From: JAZDEU01 sp043808545
GTDB taxonomy: Bacteria; Patescibacteriota; Patescibacteriia; JAZDEU01
Assembly: GCA_043808545.1 (NCBI GenBank)
Contig: JAZDEU010000019.1
Coordinates: 1-23,299 of the forward strand
DNA length: 23,299 nt
Direction of reading: 5' to 3'
Shown: positions 6,648 through 14,111 of the stretch, one piece after another
Numbering within the stretch: the stretch's first letter is position 1
Layout of the letters: every line of letters begins with the position of its first letter
Translations under genes and position numbers: made by a program
Notes under the pieces: model-generated
Database searches by the model: none
Told to the model about the DNA's origin: nothing
The model's input: only the letters and a program-made list of their open reading frames with translations

Positions 6648-6783
6648 AAAATTTCTAATTCACCTAATTTTTAATTCACCTAATAAAATTTCAAATGTTA
6701 AAATCCATAATTTTAAAGTAGTTTTTTGATTTTTCTGAATTATAAATTTGATATTTTATTAGAAATTAGAAATTAGAAATTTA
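6648..6783. repeat. Inverted TTTCTAA / TTAGAAA arrays
   Basis: TTTCTAATTCACCTAATTTTTAATTCACCTAATAAAATTT (direct repeats from 6650, here including two copies of AATTCACCTAAT) faces ATTTTATTAGAAATTAGAAATTAGAAATTT near 6753-6782. This leaves a ~70-nt AT-rich loop. It fills the gap between the bactofilin and kinase-like genes and may serve as a transcript end or a mobile-repeat remnant. Confidence 0.65.
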
Positions 6784-6788
6784 TATGT

Positions 6789-7553
6789 GTGTATTACTAT
6801 ATTTACGATTCGTTTTTAAATGATAGAAAATACGATAGAATTTTAGCCAAGATTGAAAATAGATTGGCTAATTTTGAGATTAACGGAAAAATTACAAAGT
6901 TATCAAAGTTAAAAAGCGCGGAGGATAATATCTTAGAAGAAATATCAGGGGGAGTTAAAAATATTATTGTCGTAGGAGATGACAGCGCTGTTTTGCAAAT
7001 TTTAAACATTGTAGTTGATTATGAGGATATTGTTTTTGGAATAATTCCGGTAGGCGAGAAGAATGAAATATCAAAATTGCTGGGGATGCCTTATGGAGAA
7101 GACGCGTGCGAAGTTATATCTTCTCGTAAGTTAGAGCTTATTGATTTAGGGCGTGTTAACAATAAATATTTTATTTCAAAATTAGATATTGGGCATGATA
7201 GTAATTTAGAAGTTGTTTGCAATGAAACTTATTCAATAAAATCAATCGGGTCTAATGAGATAAGTGTTTGCAATATAGCTGATTATCAATCTCCGCATAA
7301 AGAAAAAAATGTATTTAATCCTAAGGACGGTTTTTTAGAGGTTTTTGTCGGTCAGAAACAGTCGTTTGCGGATAAATTTTTTAATAAAGAGAAAAGGCAA
7401 GAAAGTATTTTCCCGATTAAGACAGCGCTTGTAAAGTGCGGGAAAAATATAAAAATTATGCTTGATCGCGAGATGGTTTTAAAGTCGCCGCTCTCCATCC
7501 GCGTCGCGCCGCATAAGCTTCGGGTGATAGTCGGAAAAGACAGGGTATTTTAA
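6789..7553 (+). CDS. Diacylglycerol-kinase-like (LCB5/YegS fold) protein, motifs degraded
   Basis: The 254-residue product matches the layout of the DAGK catalytic family: a nucleotide strand and loop IIVVGDDSAVLQILN near residue 60-75, then FGIIPVGEKNEISKLLGMP near 85-105. In active enzymes these read GGDGTxxxV and GTxNDFAR. Here the Asp-Gly-Thr is DSA and the second loop has lost its Gly-Thr and Asp-Phe. It may therefore bind a ligand without kinase activity, or belong to a divergent subfamily. The start is GTG at 6789; ATG 6785 is out of frame and an in-frame stop lies just upstream. No Shine-Dalgarno sequence. It ends at a clear terminator. The family call is fairly sure; enzymatic activity is doubtful. 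Confidence 0.65.
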   Translation: MYYYIYDSFLNDRKYDRILAKIENRLANFEINGKITKLSKLKSAEDNILEEISGGVKNIIVVGDDSAVLQILNIVVDYEDIVFGIIPVGEKNEISKLLGMPYGEDACEVISSRKLELIDLGRVNNKYFISKLDIGHDSNLEVVCNETYSIKSIGSNEISVCNIADYQSPHKEKNVFNPKDGFLEVFVGQKQSFADKFFNKEKRQESIFPIKTALVKCGKNIKIMLDREMVLKSPLSIRVAPHKLRVIVGKDRVF

Positions 7554-7579
7554 AAAACCCAGCCATAGCTGGATTTTTT
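7552..7579 (+). terminator. Rho-independent terminator after the kinase-like gene
   Basis: CCAGC-CATA-GCTGG (7559-7572) with a leading A-run and TTTTTT (7574-7579) starts inside the stop codon region of the gene, closing the gapA-bactofilin-kinase-like run. Confidence 0.85.
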
Positions 7580-7637
7580 AGTTGATTTTTTTGATTTGAT
7601 ATTGTGAAATTTTAGCTCTTTTTAGCGTCATAACTCT

Positions 7638-7814
7638 ATTATAGTGCCTGTTGAAATAGTCGCAGAATGTCATTCCTACCGAGCGAACCAGACGCTCAAA
7701 CGGCTGGTTCGTGAGTGGATGAATCTGTTTATTAAGCCAAATTTGGTACTGTCAACAGATCCCTCGGCTACGCTCGGGATGACAAAAAAATACTATTTCA
7801 ACAGATACTATTAT
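7638..7814. repeat. MITE-like element 4 (TIR1 family)
   Basis: The left arm TAGTGCCTGTTGAAATAGT (7642-7660) and the right arm ACTATTTCAACAGATACTA (7792-7810) are inverted repeats with two differences, and flanking ATTA/TAAT-like bases extend the symmetry. The core differs from those of elements 1 and 3: GTCATTCCTACCGAGCG (7669-7685) against CGCTCGGGATGAC (7771-7783), and GAACCAGACGCTC against GGCTGGTTCGTGAG. The ~75-codon open frame across it is a by-product of the repeat. Confidence 0.8.
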
Positions 7815-7937
7815 AGCATAGAGGTATCTAGTCTAGAGCCTATATTTTTTGGTATATCAAATTTAGGTTAGAAGTCAAATAAAATTTTTTTAAAGATTGT
7901 TTTTTTGACAAAATTCAAAAAATATGGCGCAAATAGC

Positions 7938-7966
7938 TTGATTTTTATATTATAGCTTGCTATACT
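7938..7966 (+). promoter_or_regulatory. Promoter of yebC
   Basis: TTGATT (7938-7943), a 17-bp spacer and TATACT (7961-7966). Transcription would start near 7973 and leave a leader of about 115 nt. This excludes translation from the upstream in-frame TTG at 7957 and supports ATG 8089. Confidence 0.75.
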
Positions 7967-8088
7967 TTAATATAGATGGAATGAAAACATATAAAGCTTA
8001 TGGACATTTTGTTTTGTTGTTTTCTTGCTTTATTGAATTCATATTTATATTCGGATGGGCGCCATTCGTAGTGGCGCGTTTAAAACAT

Positions 8089-8826
8089 ATGTCTGGACAC
8101 AGCAAGTGGGCTACAATTCATAAACAAAAATCAGTTACCGATGCTAAAAGAGGGGCTGTTTTTACGAAACTCGCGCGCAATATTACGATTGCGGCAAGGG
8201 AAAAAGGAGGCGATTCGGAGATGAATATGTTTCTTAGAACTGCGATTGATAAGGCTAAAGAGTTTAATATGCCTAAAGATAATATAGAGCGGGCGATAAA
8301 AAAGGGGACTGGAGAATTAGAAGGCGCGAAGATTGAGGAAATTGTTTATGAAGGATTTGGGCCCGAAGGAACAGCTTTAATTATAAAATGTTTATCAGAT
8401 AATAAAAATAGAACGGTTGCGAATATACGGCACATATTAACAAAACATAACGGAAGGCTTGGAGAAGTGAATACTGTAATGTGGATGTTTGAAGAAAAGG
8501 GGGTTATTAGGTTTTTAAAATCCGCGATTTTAGAAAAGGGAATTGGCAGGGATAATTTTGAATTAGAAATAATTGACGCTGGCGCGGAAGATATAAAAGA
8601 AGAAGATGCTGAAGTGGAAGTTTATACAAATGTGCAAAATTTTCAAAACATAAAAGATGTAATTGAGAAAAAAGGAATTAAAGTGGAATCATCTGGGATA
8701 GAATGGATCGCGAAAAATAATGTTGAAGTTGTAAATGAAGCGCGAGAAAAAGTTATAAACTTGCTTGAGGCGTTAGATGATGATGAGGATGTGCAGGATG
8801 TATATATTAATGGGAAAAATTTTTAA
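8089..8826 (+). CDS. yebC: YebC/PmpR family protein (TACO1 homologue)
   Basis: YebC proteins help ribosomes through difficult stretches such as polyproline, and were earlier described as transcription regulators. The product from ATG 8089 is 245 residues, the usual length, and opens with the invariant MSGHSKWATIHKQK. It continues with GAVFTKLARNITIAARE and the middle-domain EGFGPEGTALIIKCLSDN and NGRLGEVNTVMWMF, all diagnostic. The C-terminal acidic segment LEALDDDEDVQDVY is also standard. A longer frame back to 7957 is non-homologous and overlaps the promoter. It heads a plus-strand group with ruvC and glgA; yebC-ruvC adjacency is widespread in bacteria. Confidence 0.96.
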   Translation: MSGHSKWATIHKQKSVTDAKRGAVFTKLARNITIAAREKGGDSEMNMFLRTAIDKAKEFNMPKDNIERAIKKGTGELEGAKIEEIVYEGFGPEGTALIIKCLSDNKNRTVANIRHILTKHNGRLGEVNTVMWMFEEKGVIRFLKSAILEKGIGRDNFELEIIDAGAEDIKEEDAEVEVYTNVQNFQNIKDVIEKKGIKVESSGIEWIAKNNVEVVNEAREKVINLLEALDDDEDVQDVYINGKNF

Positions 8827-8935
8827 TTTCTAATTTAAAATTTTTAATGAATTTCTAATGATTTAATGCTTAATTTAATTAAAAATTAGTTAAATAAAAA
8901 TTGATTGAAAATTAAAAATTAAGAATTATTCTGAT
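8827..8935. repeat. AT-rich TTTCTAA / TTAATT repeat spacer
   Basis: Degenerate copies of AATTTCTAAT and TTTTTAATG on the left face AATTAAAAATTA and GAAAATTAAAAATTAAG on the right, another loose inverted arrangement of the heptamer type seen at 6116 and 6648. No gene or clear promoter is seen. Confidence 0.5.
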
Positions 8936-8983
8936 GCTATCATCCTATGAAGATAACTGTAGTGCGTGAAGCCAGTTTAATCT

Positions 8984-9472
8984 ATGGATAAAAAAACAAA
9001 TATCATTCTCGGTATTGACCCCGGCTTTGCAATTACTGGTTACGGTGTTATTATGAAGGAGGGAGGGAATGTAATTAAGCTTTTAGATTATGGATGCATA
9101 ACCACGAAATCAAATCAAAAGTTTTCTGAAAGGTTAGATATAATACATAAGGAGTTAGAAAAAATTATAAAAAAGTACAACCCTTGTCTTGCCGCCGTTG
9201 AAGAGCTTTTTTTTTGCAAGAATGTAAAAACAGCTTTAATGGTAGGGCATGCGCGGGGTGTTGTTTTATTAACCGCGATGCAGGCTGGGATTAGTTTAAA
9301 AGAATTAACTCCTTTGCAGGTTAAGCAGGGAGTAACAGGATATGGTAAAGCTGATAAAAAACAAGTGCAAAAGATGGCGCAGATTATATTAGGGTTAAAA
9401 GAAATTCCGACGCCTGATGATGCGGCGGACGCGCTGGCAGTTGCGATAACGGCGGCGAATTGTGTAAGATAA
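8984..9472 (+). CDS. ruvC: Holliday junction resolvase RuvC
   Basis: RuvC cuts four-way DNA junctions during recombination, working with RuvAB. The 162-residue protein has all four carboxylates of the RNase-H-like site: Asp12 in GIDPGFAITGYGV, Glu in VEELFF (about residue 73), and the C-terminal pair in PDDAADALAVAI. The DNA-binding segment KQGVTGYGKADKKQVQKM is typical. The start ATG 8984 fits the family (N-terminus MDKKTNIILGIDPG). No Shine-Dalgarno sequence. It lies 157 bp after yebC and 25 bp before glgA. ruvA and ruvB are not in this window. Confidence 0.96.
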   Translation: MDKKTNIILGIDPGFAITGYGVIMKEGGNVIKLLDYGCITTKSNQKFSERLDIIHKELEKIIKKYNPCLAAVEELFFCKNVKTALMVGHARGVVLLTAMQAGISLKELTPLQVKQGVTGYGKADKKQVQKMAQIILGLKEIPTPDDAADALAVAITAANCVR

Positions 9473-9497
9473 TTTAAAATTTTTTCAAATAATATTT

Positions 9498-10964
9498 ATG
9501 TTTAAATCACTTAAAATAGCATCAATATCAAGTCAAGTCGCGCCTTATTCTAAGACTGGCGGTTTAGGGGATGTCGCAAGATCTCTTCCCAAGGCTTTTC
9601 GCAAGTTAGGGCATGAGTCAATAATTATTACTCCTTTTTATGAGCAGCTTATTGATGTAAAGAAATATAAATTAAAGATGATAGCAAAAGATGTTTCAAT
9701 TATTATAGATAAGGAAAATAATGAAAAGGTTGATTTTTGGGAAGGTGAATTAGATAAGTCGGTGAAAGTATATTTTATAGCAAATAAAAGATTTTTTTCA
9801 AGAAATAAAAATATTTACGGTTCTACGCATGAGAATGCCAGATTTTTTTTATTTGATATAGCGGTTTTAGAATTATTGAAATTTTTAAATTTTTCTCCGG
9901 ATATTATCCAATGCCATGACTGGCACATTGGTCTTATCCCTTATATTTTGCGAAAGCAATATAAAGACGAGGCTCTCTTTATAAAAAGTTTGATTGTTTT
10001 CACTATTCATATTTTAACTTTTCAGTTTGGAAAAGATTGGTGGACGACTCCTTTAGAGCATAAAGATTACGGAAGAAATGGAATTCCTTTATTTAATGAT
10101 CCGAATTTTGAGTATGTTAATTTCGCGAAACGGGGAATTTTAAACGCGGATGTTATTACTACGGTATCAGAAAAATACGCGCAGGAAATTTTAACAAAAA
10201 AATTCGGAGAAGATTTGCACAGAATTTTACTCAATAGGCAAGAAAATGTTTTTGGAATTATAAACGGGATAGATTATGATGATTATAATCCCGCGACTGA
10301 TCCTGGATTAAAAAAAAGGTTTGATTTAAAAAATATAAATAACAAGTGTGAAAATAAAACATATTTGCAGAAAAAATTTAATCTTCCTGAAAATCCTGAT
10401 ATTCCCGTCATTGTTATGGTAACAAGAATTACCGAGCAGAAAGGATTTGATCTTGTGTTTGAAATTTTTGATGCTATGATGAGGCTTAATTTGCAGTTCG
10501 TTGTTATGGGCGGAGGAGATAAGCATTATGAAGGAGAAATTAGAAAATTATGCAAGAAATACCCGAATAAATGCGGGTGTCATTTAGAATTTGATCCTGT
10601 TAATGCTACGCAAGTTTACGCGGGATCGGATATGATCTTAATGCCTTCAAGATTTGAACCATGCGGGTTAAACCAGATGATAAGTTTAAGGTATGGCTCT
10701 ATCCCGATAGTTCGTTCTACTGGGGGACTTGCTGATACGATTTTAGATTTTAATCCTAGAACATTGAGAGGAAATGGTTTTACTTTTAAGGAATATAATT
10801 CTCAAGATTTACTTATGGCGATTACTCGGGCGGTAGAAACTTTTAAGCACAAAGAGATATGGAACAGATTTTTATTAAAAGCAATGGAGCAGTCGTTTTC
10901 TTGGGAATTGCCTGCGAGGAAATATATAAAACTTTTTAAAGATAGTTTAAAAAAGCAGAGCTAA
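9498..10964 (+). CDS. glgA: Glycogen/starch synthase, GT5 family
   Basis: The enzyme transfers glucose from ADP-glucose (or UDP-glucose) to an alpha-1,4-glucan. The 488-residue protein has the GT5 N-terminal KTGGLGDV loop (residues ~17-24), CHDWHIGLIP around 135-145, and INGIDYDDYNP at the domain linker. The C-terminal GT-B half follows, with VTRITEQKGFDLV, PSRFEPCGLNQMISLRYG (catalytic Glu and neighbours) and a RSTGGLADTI loop. Length and motifs are complete. With no glgB, glgC or glgP in view, the pathway cannot be judged from this window. It ends 32 bp from the convergent hypC, with no clear terminator between. Confidence 0.93.
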   Translation: MFKSLKIASISSQVAPYSKTGGLGDVARSLPKAFRKLGHESIIITPFYEQLIDVKKYKLKMIAKDVSIIIDKENNEKVDFWEGELDKSVKVYFIANKRFFSRNKNIYGSTHENARFFLFDIAVLELLKFLNFSPDIIQCHDWHIGLIPYILRKQYKDEALFIKSLIVFTIHILTFQFGKDWWTTPLEHKDYGRNGIPLFNDPNFEYVNFAKRGILNADVITTVSEKYAQEILTKKFGEDLHRILLNRQENVFGIINGIDYDDYNPATDPGLKKRFDLKNINNKCENKTYLQKKFNLPENPDIPVIVMVTRITEQKGFDLVFEIFDAMMRLNLQFVVMGGGDKHYEGEIRKLCKKYPNKCGCHLEFDPVNATQVYAGSDMILMPSRFEPCGLNQMISLRYGSIPIVRSTGGLADTILDFNPRTLRGNGFTFKEYNSQDLLMAITRAVETFKHKEIWNRFLLKAMEQSFSWELPARKYIKLFKDSLKKQS

Positions 10965-10996
10965 TTATAAGCGACAGGATTTATTTTAGTCCAGAT

Positions 10997-11200
10997 TTAT
11001 TTTTTTAACAATTTTTTTGTCTTTTTATAGTCTGCCATATCTACTTTTTGTATAGCAAATCCAGCGTGTACCATCACGCAATCTTCTGTTTTTACATCTA
11101 CTAACTCTATATTTATATTAGCTTTAACTCCGTCAAAGTCAACTTCGGCTATATTATTTTTTTTTATTTTTTTTATTTTTCCGAGTGTAGCTAGACACAC
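10997..11200 (-). CDS. hypC: HypC/HupF hydrogenase maturation chaperone
   Basis: HypC is a small chaperone that, with HypD, assembles the Fe(CN)2CO group and hands it to the large subunit of NiFe hydrogenase. Its Cys2 is essential. A start at ATG 11212 would put this cysteine at position 6; GTG at 11198-11200 followed directly by TGT gives Met-Cys at the N-terminus (CLATLGKI), so I chose GTG, making 67 residues. The body (AEVDFDGVKANINIELV, then EDCVMVHAGFAIQKVD) matches the family. The common IP of CLAIPGKI is TL. It diverges from the hypF-like gene across 79 bp. No hypD, hypE, hypA, hypB or hydrogenase gene is in the window. Confidence 0.8.
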   Translation of the reverse strand: MCLATLGKIKKIKKNNIAEVDFDGVKANINIELVDVKTEDCVMVHAGFAIQKVDMADYKKTKKLLKK

Positions 11201-11279
11201 AAATTTAGTCAAAAATCAAAAATCAAAAGTCAAAAATATTTTTTAAATTTTTAATGCTTTAGTTTTGAAATTTGCAGTA

Positions 11280-12590
11280 ATGTTTATGTTTTTGCCCATA
11301 AAATCAGATAAATCTATTTTAGCATTAGGAAGCGAGTTTGATACTCGACTTGCTTTTTATAAAAATGGCGAAATTATATTTTCGGAAAATACTGGCAAAA
11401 TAGCTGAAAATTATGAAAAATTAGAAAAATTTATTTTTGATTTCGTAGAGACACATTGCAATGTTTTTCTACGAAATCAAATACCTGATATCATTATAAC
11501 TGATTTGCACCCTTTATACAATTCGCGGAAAATTGGCGAGAAGTTAGCTGAAAAATTTAAAATTCCGCATCTAATTGTCCAGCATCATATTGCGCATATT
11601 TTTTCTGCGGTTGCGGATTCATTAATACATAATACTAAATACAAGATACAGGATACTGATTTTTATGGAATAACTTGCGACGGGACTGGTTATGGTTTAG
11701 ATGGGAATATCTGGGGCGGAGAAGTTTTTAGAATTAGTAGTAAGAAAATATCTCCGCGAATTAACGCGAATGGCGCGCCGTTTCAGAGTGAAGACAATTT
11801 TTGGCAGTTAGTAAATACGGCGCCACGCGAAATAACGCGAAAAAAAGCGTGGGATCGCAGATGTTATTGTGAGCGCATCGGACATCTTGAGGAGCAGTAT
11901 TTAATCGGCTCCGAACTTGCGGTGGAAGAACCAGCAAGAATGCTTATTAGTATTTTAAGTAAATTTTTATCTAAGAAAGAAATTTTTCAATATGTGAAAA
12001 AATATTATTCTGCGCGTGAATTTGATTTAATATGGAACCAGCTGGAACAAAAATTTAATTGTCCTCTGTCTTCAAGCGCAGGACGTGTGCTTGACGCGGT
12101 TTCAATATTGCTGGGTTTTTGCGAAAACGGGAGAAAATATAAGCATTATCCTGTTAAAATGCTGGAAGAGAATTCTGAAGATTGCGGAAATTTACCTGTG
12201 AAGCCAAAAATTACTAAGAATAAAAATGGAGAATATATTTTGAATACTACCGAGCTGTTTAAATATTTGATAGAAAATATTAATAAAACTGATCAGCGCG
12301 GACTAGGAGCTGTGGCGCAGAGATATATTATTGAGGGGCTGTATGAGATAGCGGGGATGGATTATAAAACCCCCTTTAATCCCCCTTTTGAAAAAGGGGG
12401 GAAATTGAAAAATGTATTTTTTTCCGGAGGACTAGCGGAAAATAAAATTATGAAAAAATTTGCAAGAGAAAATAACATATATGTTTCAAAAAAAATCCCT
12501 TCAGGCGATGAAGGGATAGCGATTGGGCAGATTATGGCATTTTTATTATTCCATCCGCGTAATTGCCAAAATAATTTAGCGCATTTATAA
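11280..12590 (+). CDS. HypF-like carbamoyltransferase, Kae1-like domain only
   Basis: This protein corresponds to the C-terminal half of HypF, which transfers a carbamoyl group to the HypE cysteine on the way to the cyanide ligands. The motifs are VQHHIAH (metal-binding histidines, about residue 105), CDGTGYGLDGNIWGGE, SSAGRVLDAVSILLGFC, SGGLAEN and a C-terminal PSGDEGIAIGQ. The acylphosphatase, zinc-finger and YrdC domains of full HypF (about 750 residues) are absent, so carbamoyl-adenylate would have to come from elsewhere. ATG 11280 is chosen; a TTG at 11265 would add five residues. The gene contains at least two in-frame palindromes (11436-11481, 12366-12405) and an AT-repeat-like stretch. 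Its last ~12 residues overlap the convergent gene. Confidence 0.78.
   Translation: MFMFLPIKSDKSILALGSEFDTRLAFYKNGEIIFSENTGKIAENYEKLEKFIFDFVETHCNVFLRNQIPDIIITDLHPLYNSRKIGEKLAEKFKIPHLIVQHHIAHIFSAVADSLIHNTKYKIQDTDFYGITCDGTGYGLDGNIWGGEVFRISSKKISPRINANGAPFQSEDNFWQLVNTAPREITRKKAWDRRCYCERIGHLEEQYLIGSELAVEEPARMLISILSKFLSKKEIFQYVKKYYSAREFDLIWNQLEQKFNCPLSSSAGRVLDAVSILLGFCENGRKYKHYPVKMLEENSEDCGNLPVKPKITKNKNGEYILNTTELFKYLIENINKTDQRGLGAVAQRYIIEGLYEIAGMDYKTPFNPPFEKGGKLKNVFFSGGLAENKIMKKFARENNIYVSKKIPSGDEGIAIGQIMAFLLFHPRNCQNNLAHL
11436..11481. repeat. In-frame palindrome inside the hypF-like gene (1)
   Basis: TTTGATTTCGTAGA (11436-11449) is the exact reverse complement of 11468-11481. Between them is a second perfect palindrome, ACATTGCAATGT (11452-11463). 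The segment keeps the frame open and encodes FVETHCNVFLRNQ. The inner GTAGAGAC...CTAC part resembles the core of the intergenic element at 4729-4806. Confidence 0.75.
12366..12405. repeat. In-frame palindrome inside the hypF-like gene (2)
   Basis: CCCCCTTTT (12381-12389) and AAAAGGGGG (12392-12400) form a tight hairpin, preceded by another CCCCCTTT. It encodes KTPFNPPFEKGGKLKN between DYK and VFFSGGLAEN, a place where HypF homologues have a direct, short connection. A related C-run/G-run hairpin is in the nucleotidyltransferase at 15870-15900 and at 20352-20385. Confidence 0.75.
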
Positions 12591-14049
12591 TAATACCTTC
12601 GTTTCTTAAATACTCGGTATTTATAAAAAATGCTTCAAAATCGGTTGAGTCGGCAATTGCGAAATCGGGGATGCGAGATAAATAATTTTTCAGCGCGTTT
12701 TCAGAATTGCTTAATAGAATTGTATTTTTAGTTTCGCTGTAAGCAAATTCAAAATTTAATTGATTATTTTTTAAGAGATATAAACTGCACTCAGCCCCTT
12801 CCAAAATGGCTCTATCAGGCTGTCTTTCTTCGTAAGGAGAAGAAAAAACAGCAACAGCGTTAAATTTAAATCTTTCAGGGTTGGACCAAAGTTCTGTCAT
12901 AAGCGAACTGTCTGGCAAGCTCGCAACTTTTTCTTCCGGTATTTTTTCGTCAAGATAGTTTATAAAAAATGTTTTTATTTTTTCTAAATTTTCTTGATTT
13001 TTTGTATTATTTTTTAGAGTTATAATATATTGTAATGGCGAATTTTCTCCATTTAGCATAAGTTGATTGCGCAAAGATGCGTCTGAATTATTTTTTTGCT
13101 GTTCATTTGAACTGCTGGTTAAAATGATTTCCATCTTCTCATTTTCTAAATCAGGAAAGTATTTGAAAAAATTTTCCGGCAATACTGAAATTTTGTCTGC
13201 GGCATTAGTTTGCGCAGAAAAAATTATATTTTCGCCATATTTTTTCTCGTCATTATTTTGAAGTTTTATTTTTGATAATATATTTTGTTCTATGTCCGCA
13301 ATAGACATCTCATAAGAATCGTTTATTTTTTTTACTCCAACTAATATTTCACCCTTGTTTTTCATTTCTTCTAATACGGCGTTGTCAAGAATAGAGATGT
13401 TATTTTCTGTTGAATAAATTTTATTTATATCAATGTAGAATGTTAAATCAGGAGAATATTTTTTTGCGAATTTTTTAATTTGAGAGATGTTTTTAAAGCC
13501 GGAATTGCTTTTGAATTCGTTATTATTTGCTGACAATACAGTTAGATTTTTATTCGTTAAATTTTTAATTTTTAAATCTTTTTCCGTGTCTGGAAAGTTA
13601 GGAAAATGGGATTCTGATGTGGCAGGATTTTTAAAAATAAAGAAAGGAATTGCTTCGTTATTGTTTTGTAATACAGCGATTGCGGCTTCTTGACCTAAAA
13701 ATGGAAATATTTTATTGTAAGCGGAATTTTTTTCAATTTTTAAATATTTCACCATTTGATCCGCAAAAAAATCTGTTGTTTTATCATTAGAAAGAGACGC
13801 GATATGCGCGTAAAAAATCGTATTATCTGGAAGATAGGAAATTATAGAATCTTTTGCGGAAGTATTTGATGAGAAAAAAAGAAAAATTATTAAAATTATA
13901 AATAAAATAAAAGAAGCTCCAAGTCCGCAGAAAATCGCTTTTATTTTATTCTCAGTTTTAACAAATTCTTCTTTTATTTTTTGAAAATTGATAGAGGTTT
14001 GCCCCATAGATACTATTTTTTTAAAACCACCTAATCTCATCAGGAACAT
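12532..14049 (-). CDS. Membrane-anchored protein of unknown function (DUF3352-like)
   Basis: A protein of up to 505 residues with one strong transmembrane segment (about residues 40-62, IFCGLGASFILFIILIIFLF) and a large region outside. The region starts SIISYLPDNTIFYAHIAS, like DUF3352 proteins, and is rich in Asn, Lys and Ser with alternating beta-like strands. No catalytic motif is recognised. The first Met is at 14049; Met15 at 14007 (MGQTSINF) is an equally good start. A TATAAT box at 14077-14082 (minus strand) favours the longer form. The 3' end overlaps the convergent hypF-like gene by 59 bp. It could be a substrate-adhering surface protein or cell-envelope factor; the function is unknown. 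Confidence 0.65.
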   Translation of the reverse strand: MFLMRLGGFKKIVSMGQTSINFQKIKEEFVKTENKIKAIFCGLGASFILFIILIIFLFFSSNTSAKDSIISYLPDNTIFYAHIASLSNDKTTDFFADQMVKYLKIEKNSAYNKIFPFLGQEAAIAVLQNNNEAIPFFIFKNPATSESHFPNFPDTEKDLKIKNLTNKNLTVLSANNNEFKSNSGFKNISQIKKFAKKYSPDLTFYIDINKIYSTENNISILDNAVLEEMKNKGEILVGVKKINDSYEMSIADIEQNILSKIKLQNNDEKKYGENIIFSAQTNAADKISVLPENFFKYFPDLENEKMEIILTSSSNEQQKNNSDASLRNQLMLNGENSPLQYIITLKNNTKNQENLEKIKTFFINYLDEKIPEEKVASLPDSSLMTELWSNPERFKFNAVAVFSSPYEERQPDRAILEGAECSLYLLKNNQLNFEFAYSETKNTILLSNSENALKNYLSRIPDFAIADSTDFEAFFINTEYLRNEGIIINALNYFGNYADGIIKMP

Positions 14050-14076
14050 ACGGCAATTTATTTTTTACAAATCTTA

Positions 14077-14105
14077 ATTATAAATCAGTTTAACGATTAG
14101 TTTAA
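14077..14105 (-). promoter_or_regulatory. Promoter of the membrane-anchored unknown
   Basis: On the minus strand, TATAAT (14082-14077) is preceded at 17 bp by the weak -35 TTAAAC (14105-14100). The predicted start lies about 21 nt before ATG 14049. Confidence 0.5.
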
Positions 14106-14111
14106 AAATTT

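Noticed and set aside
7644..7871. 75-codon plus-strand open frame
   Set aside because: It lies across the TIR1 element 4 and its flank; the peptide is just the translated inverted repeat and has no family resemblance.
7957..8088. N-terminal extension of YebC
   Set aside because: The sequence before MSGHSKW is not part of the family and overlaps the promoter, so it would not be transcribed from its first codon.
12787..12830. Possible further in-frame repeat in the membrane-anchored unknown
   Set aside because: Only a weak CAGCC/GGCTG pairing is visible; this is not enough to call a palindrome of the in-frame type.
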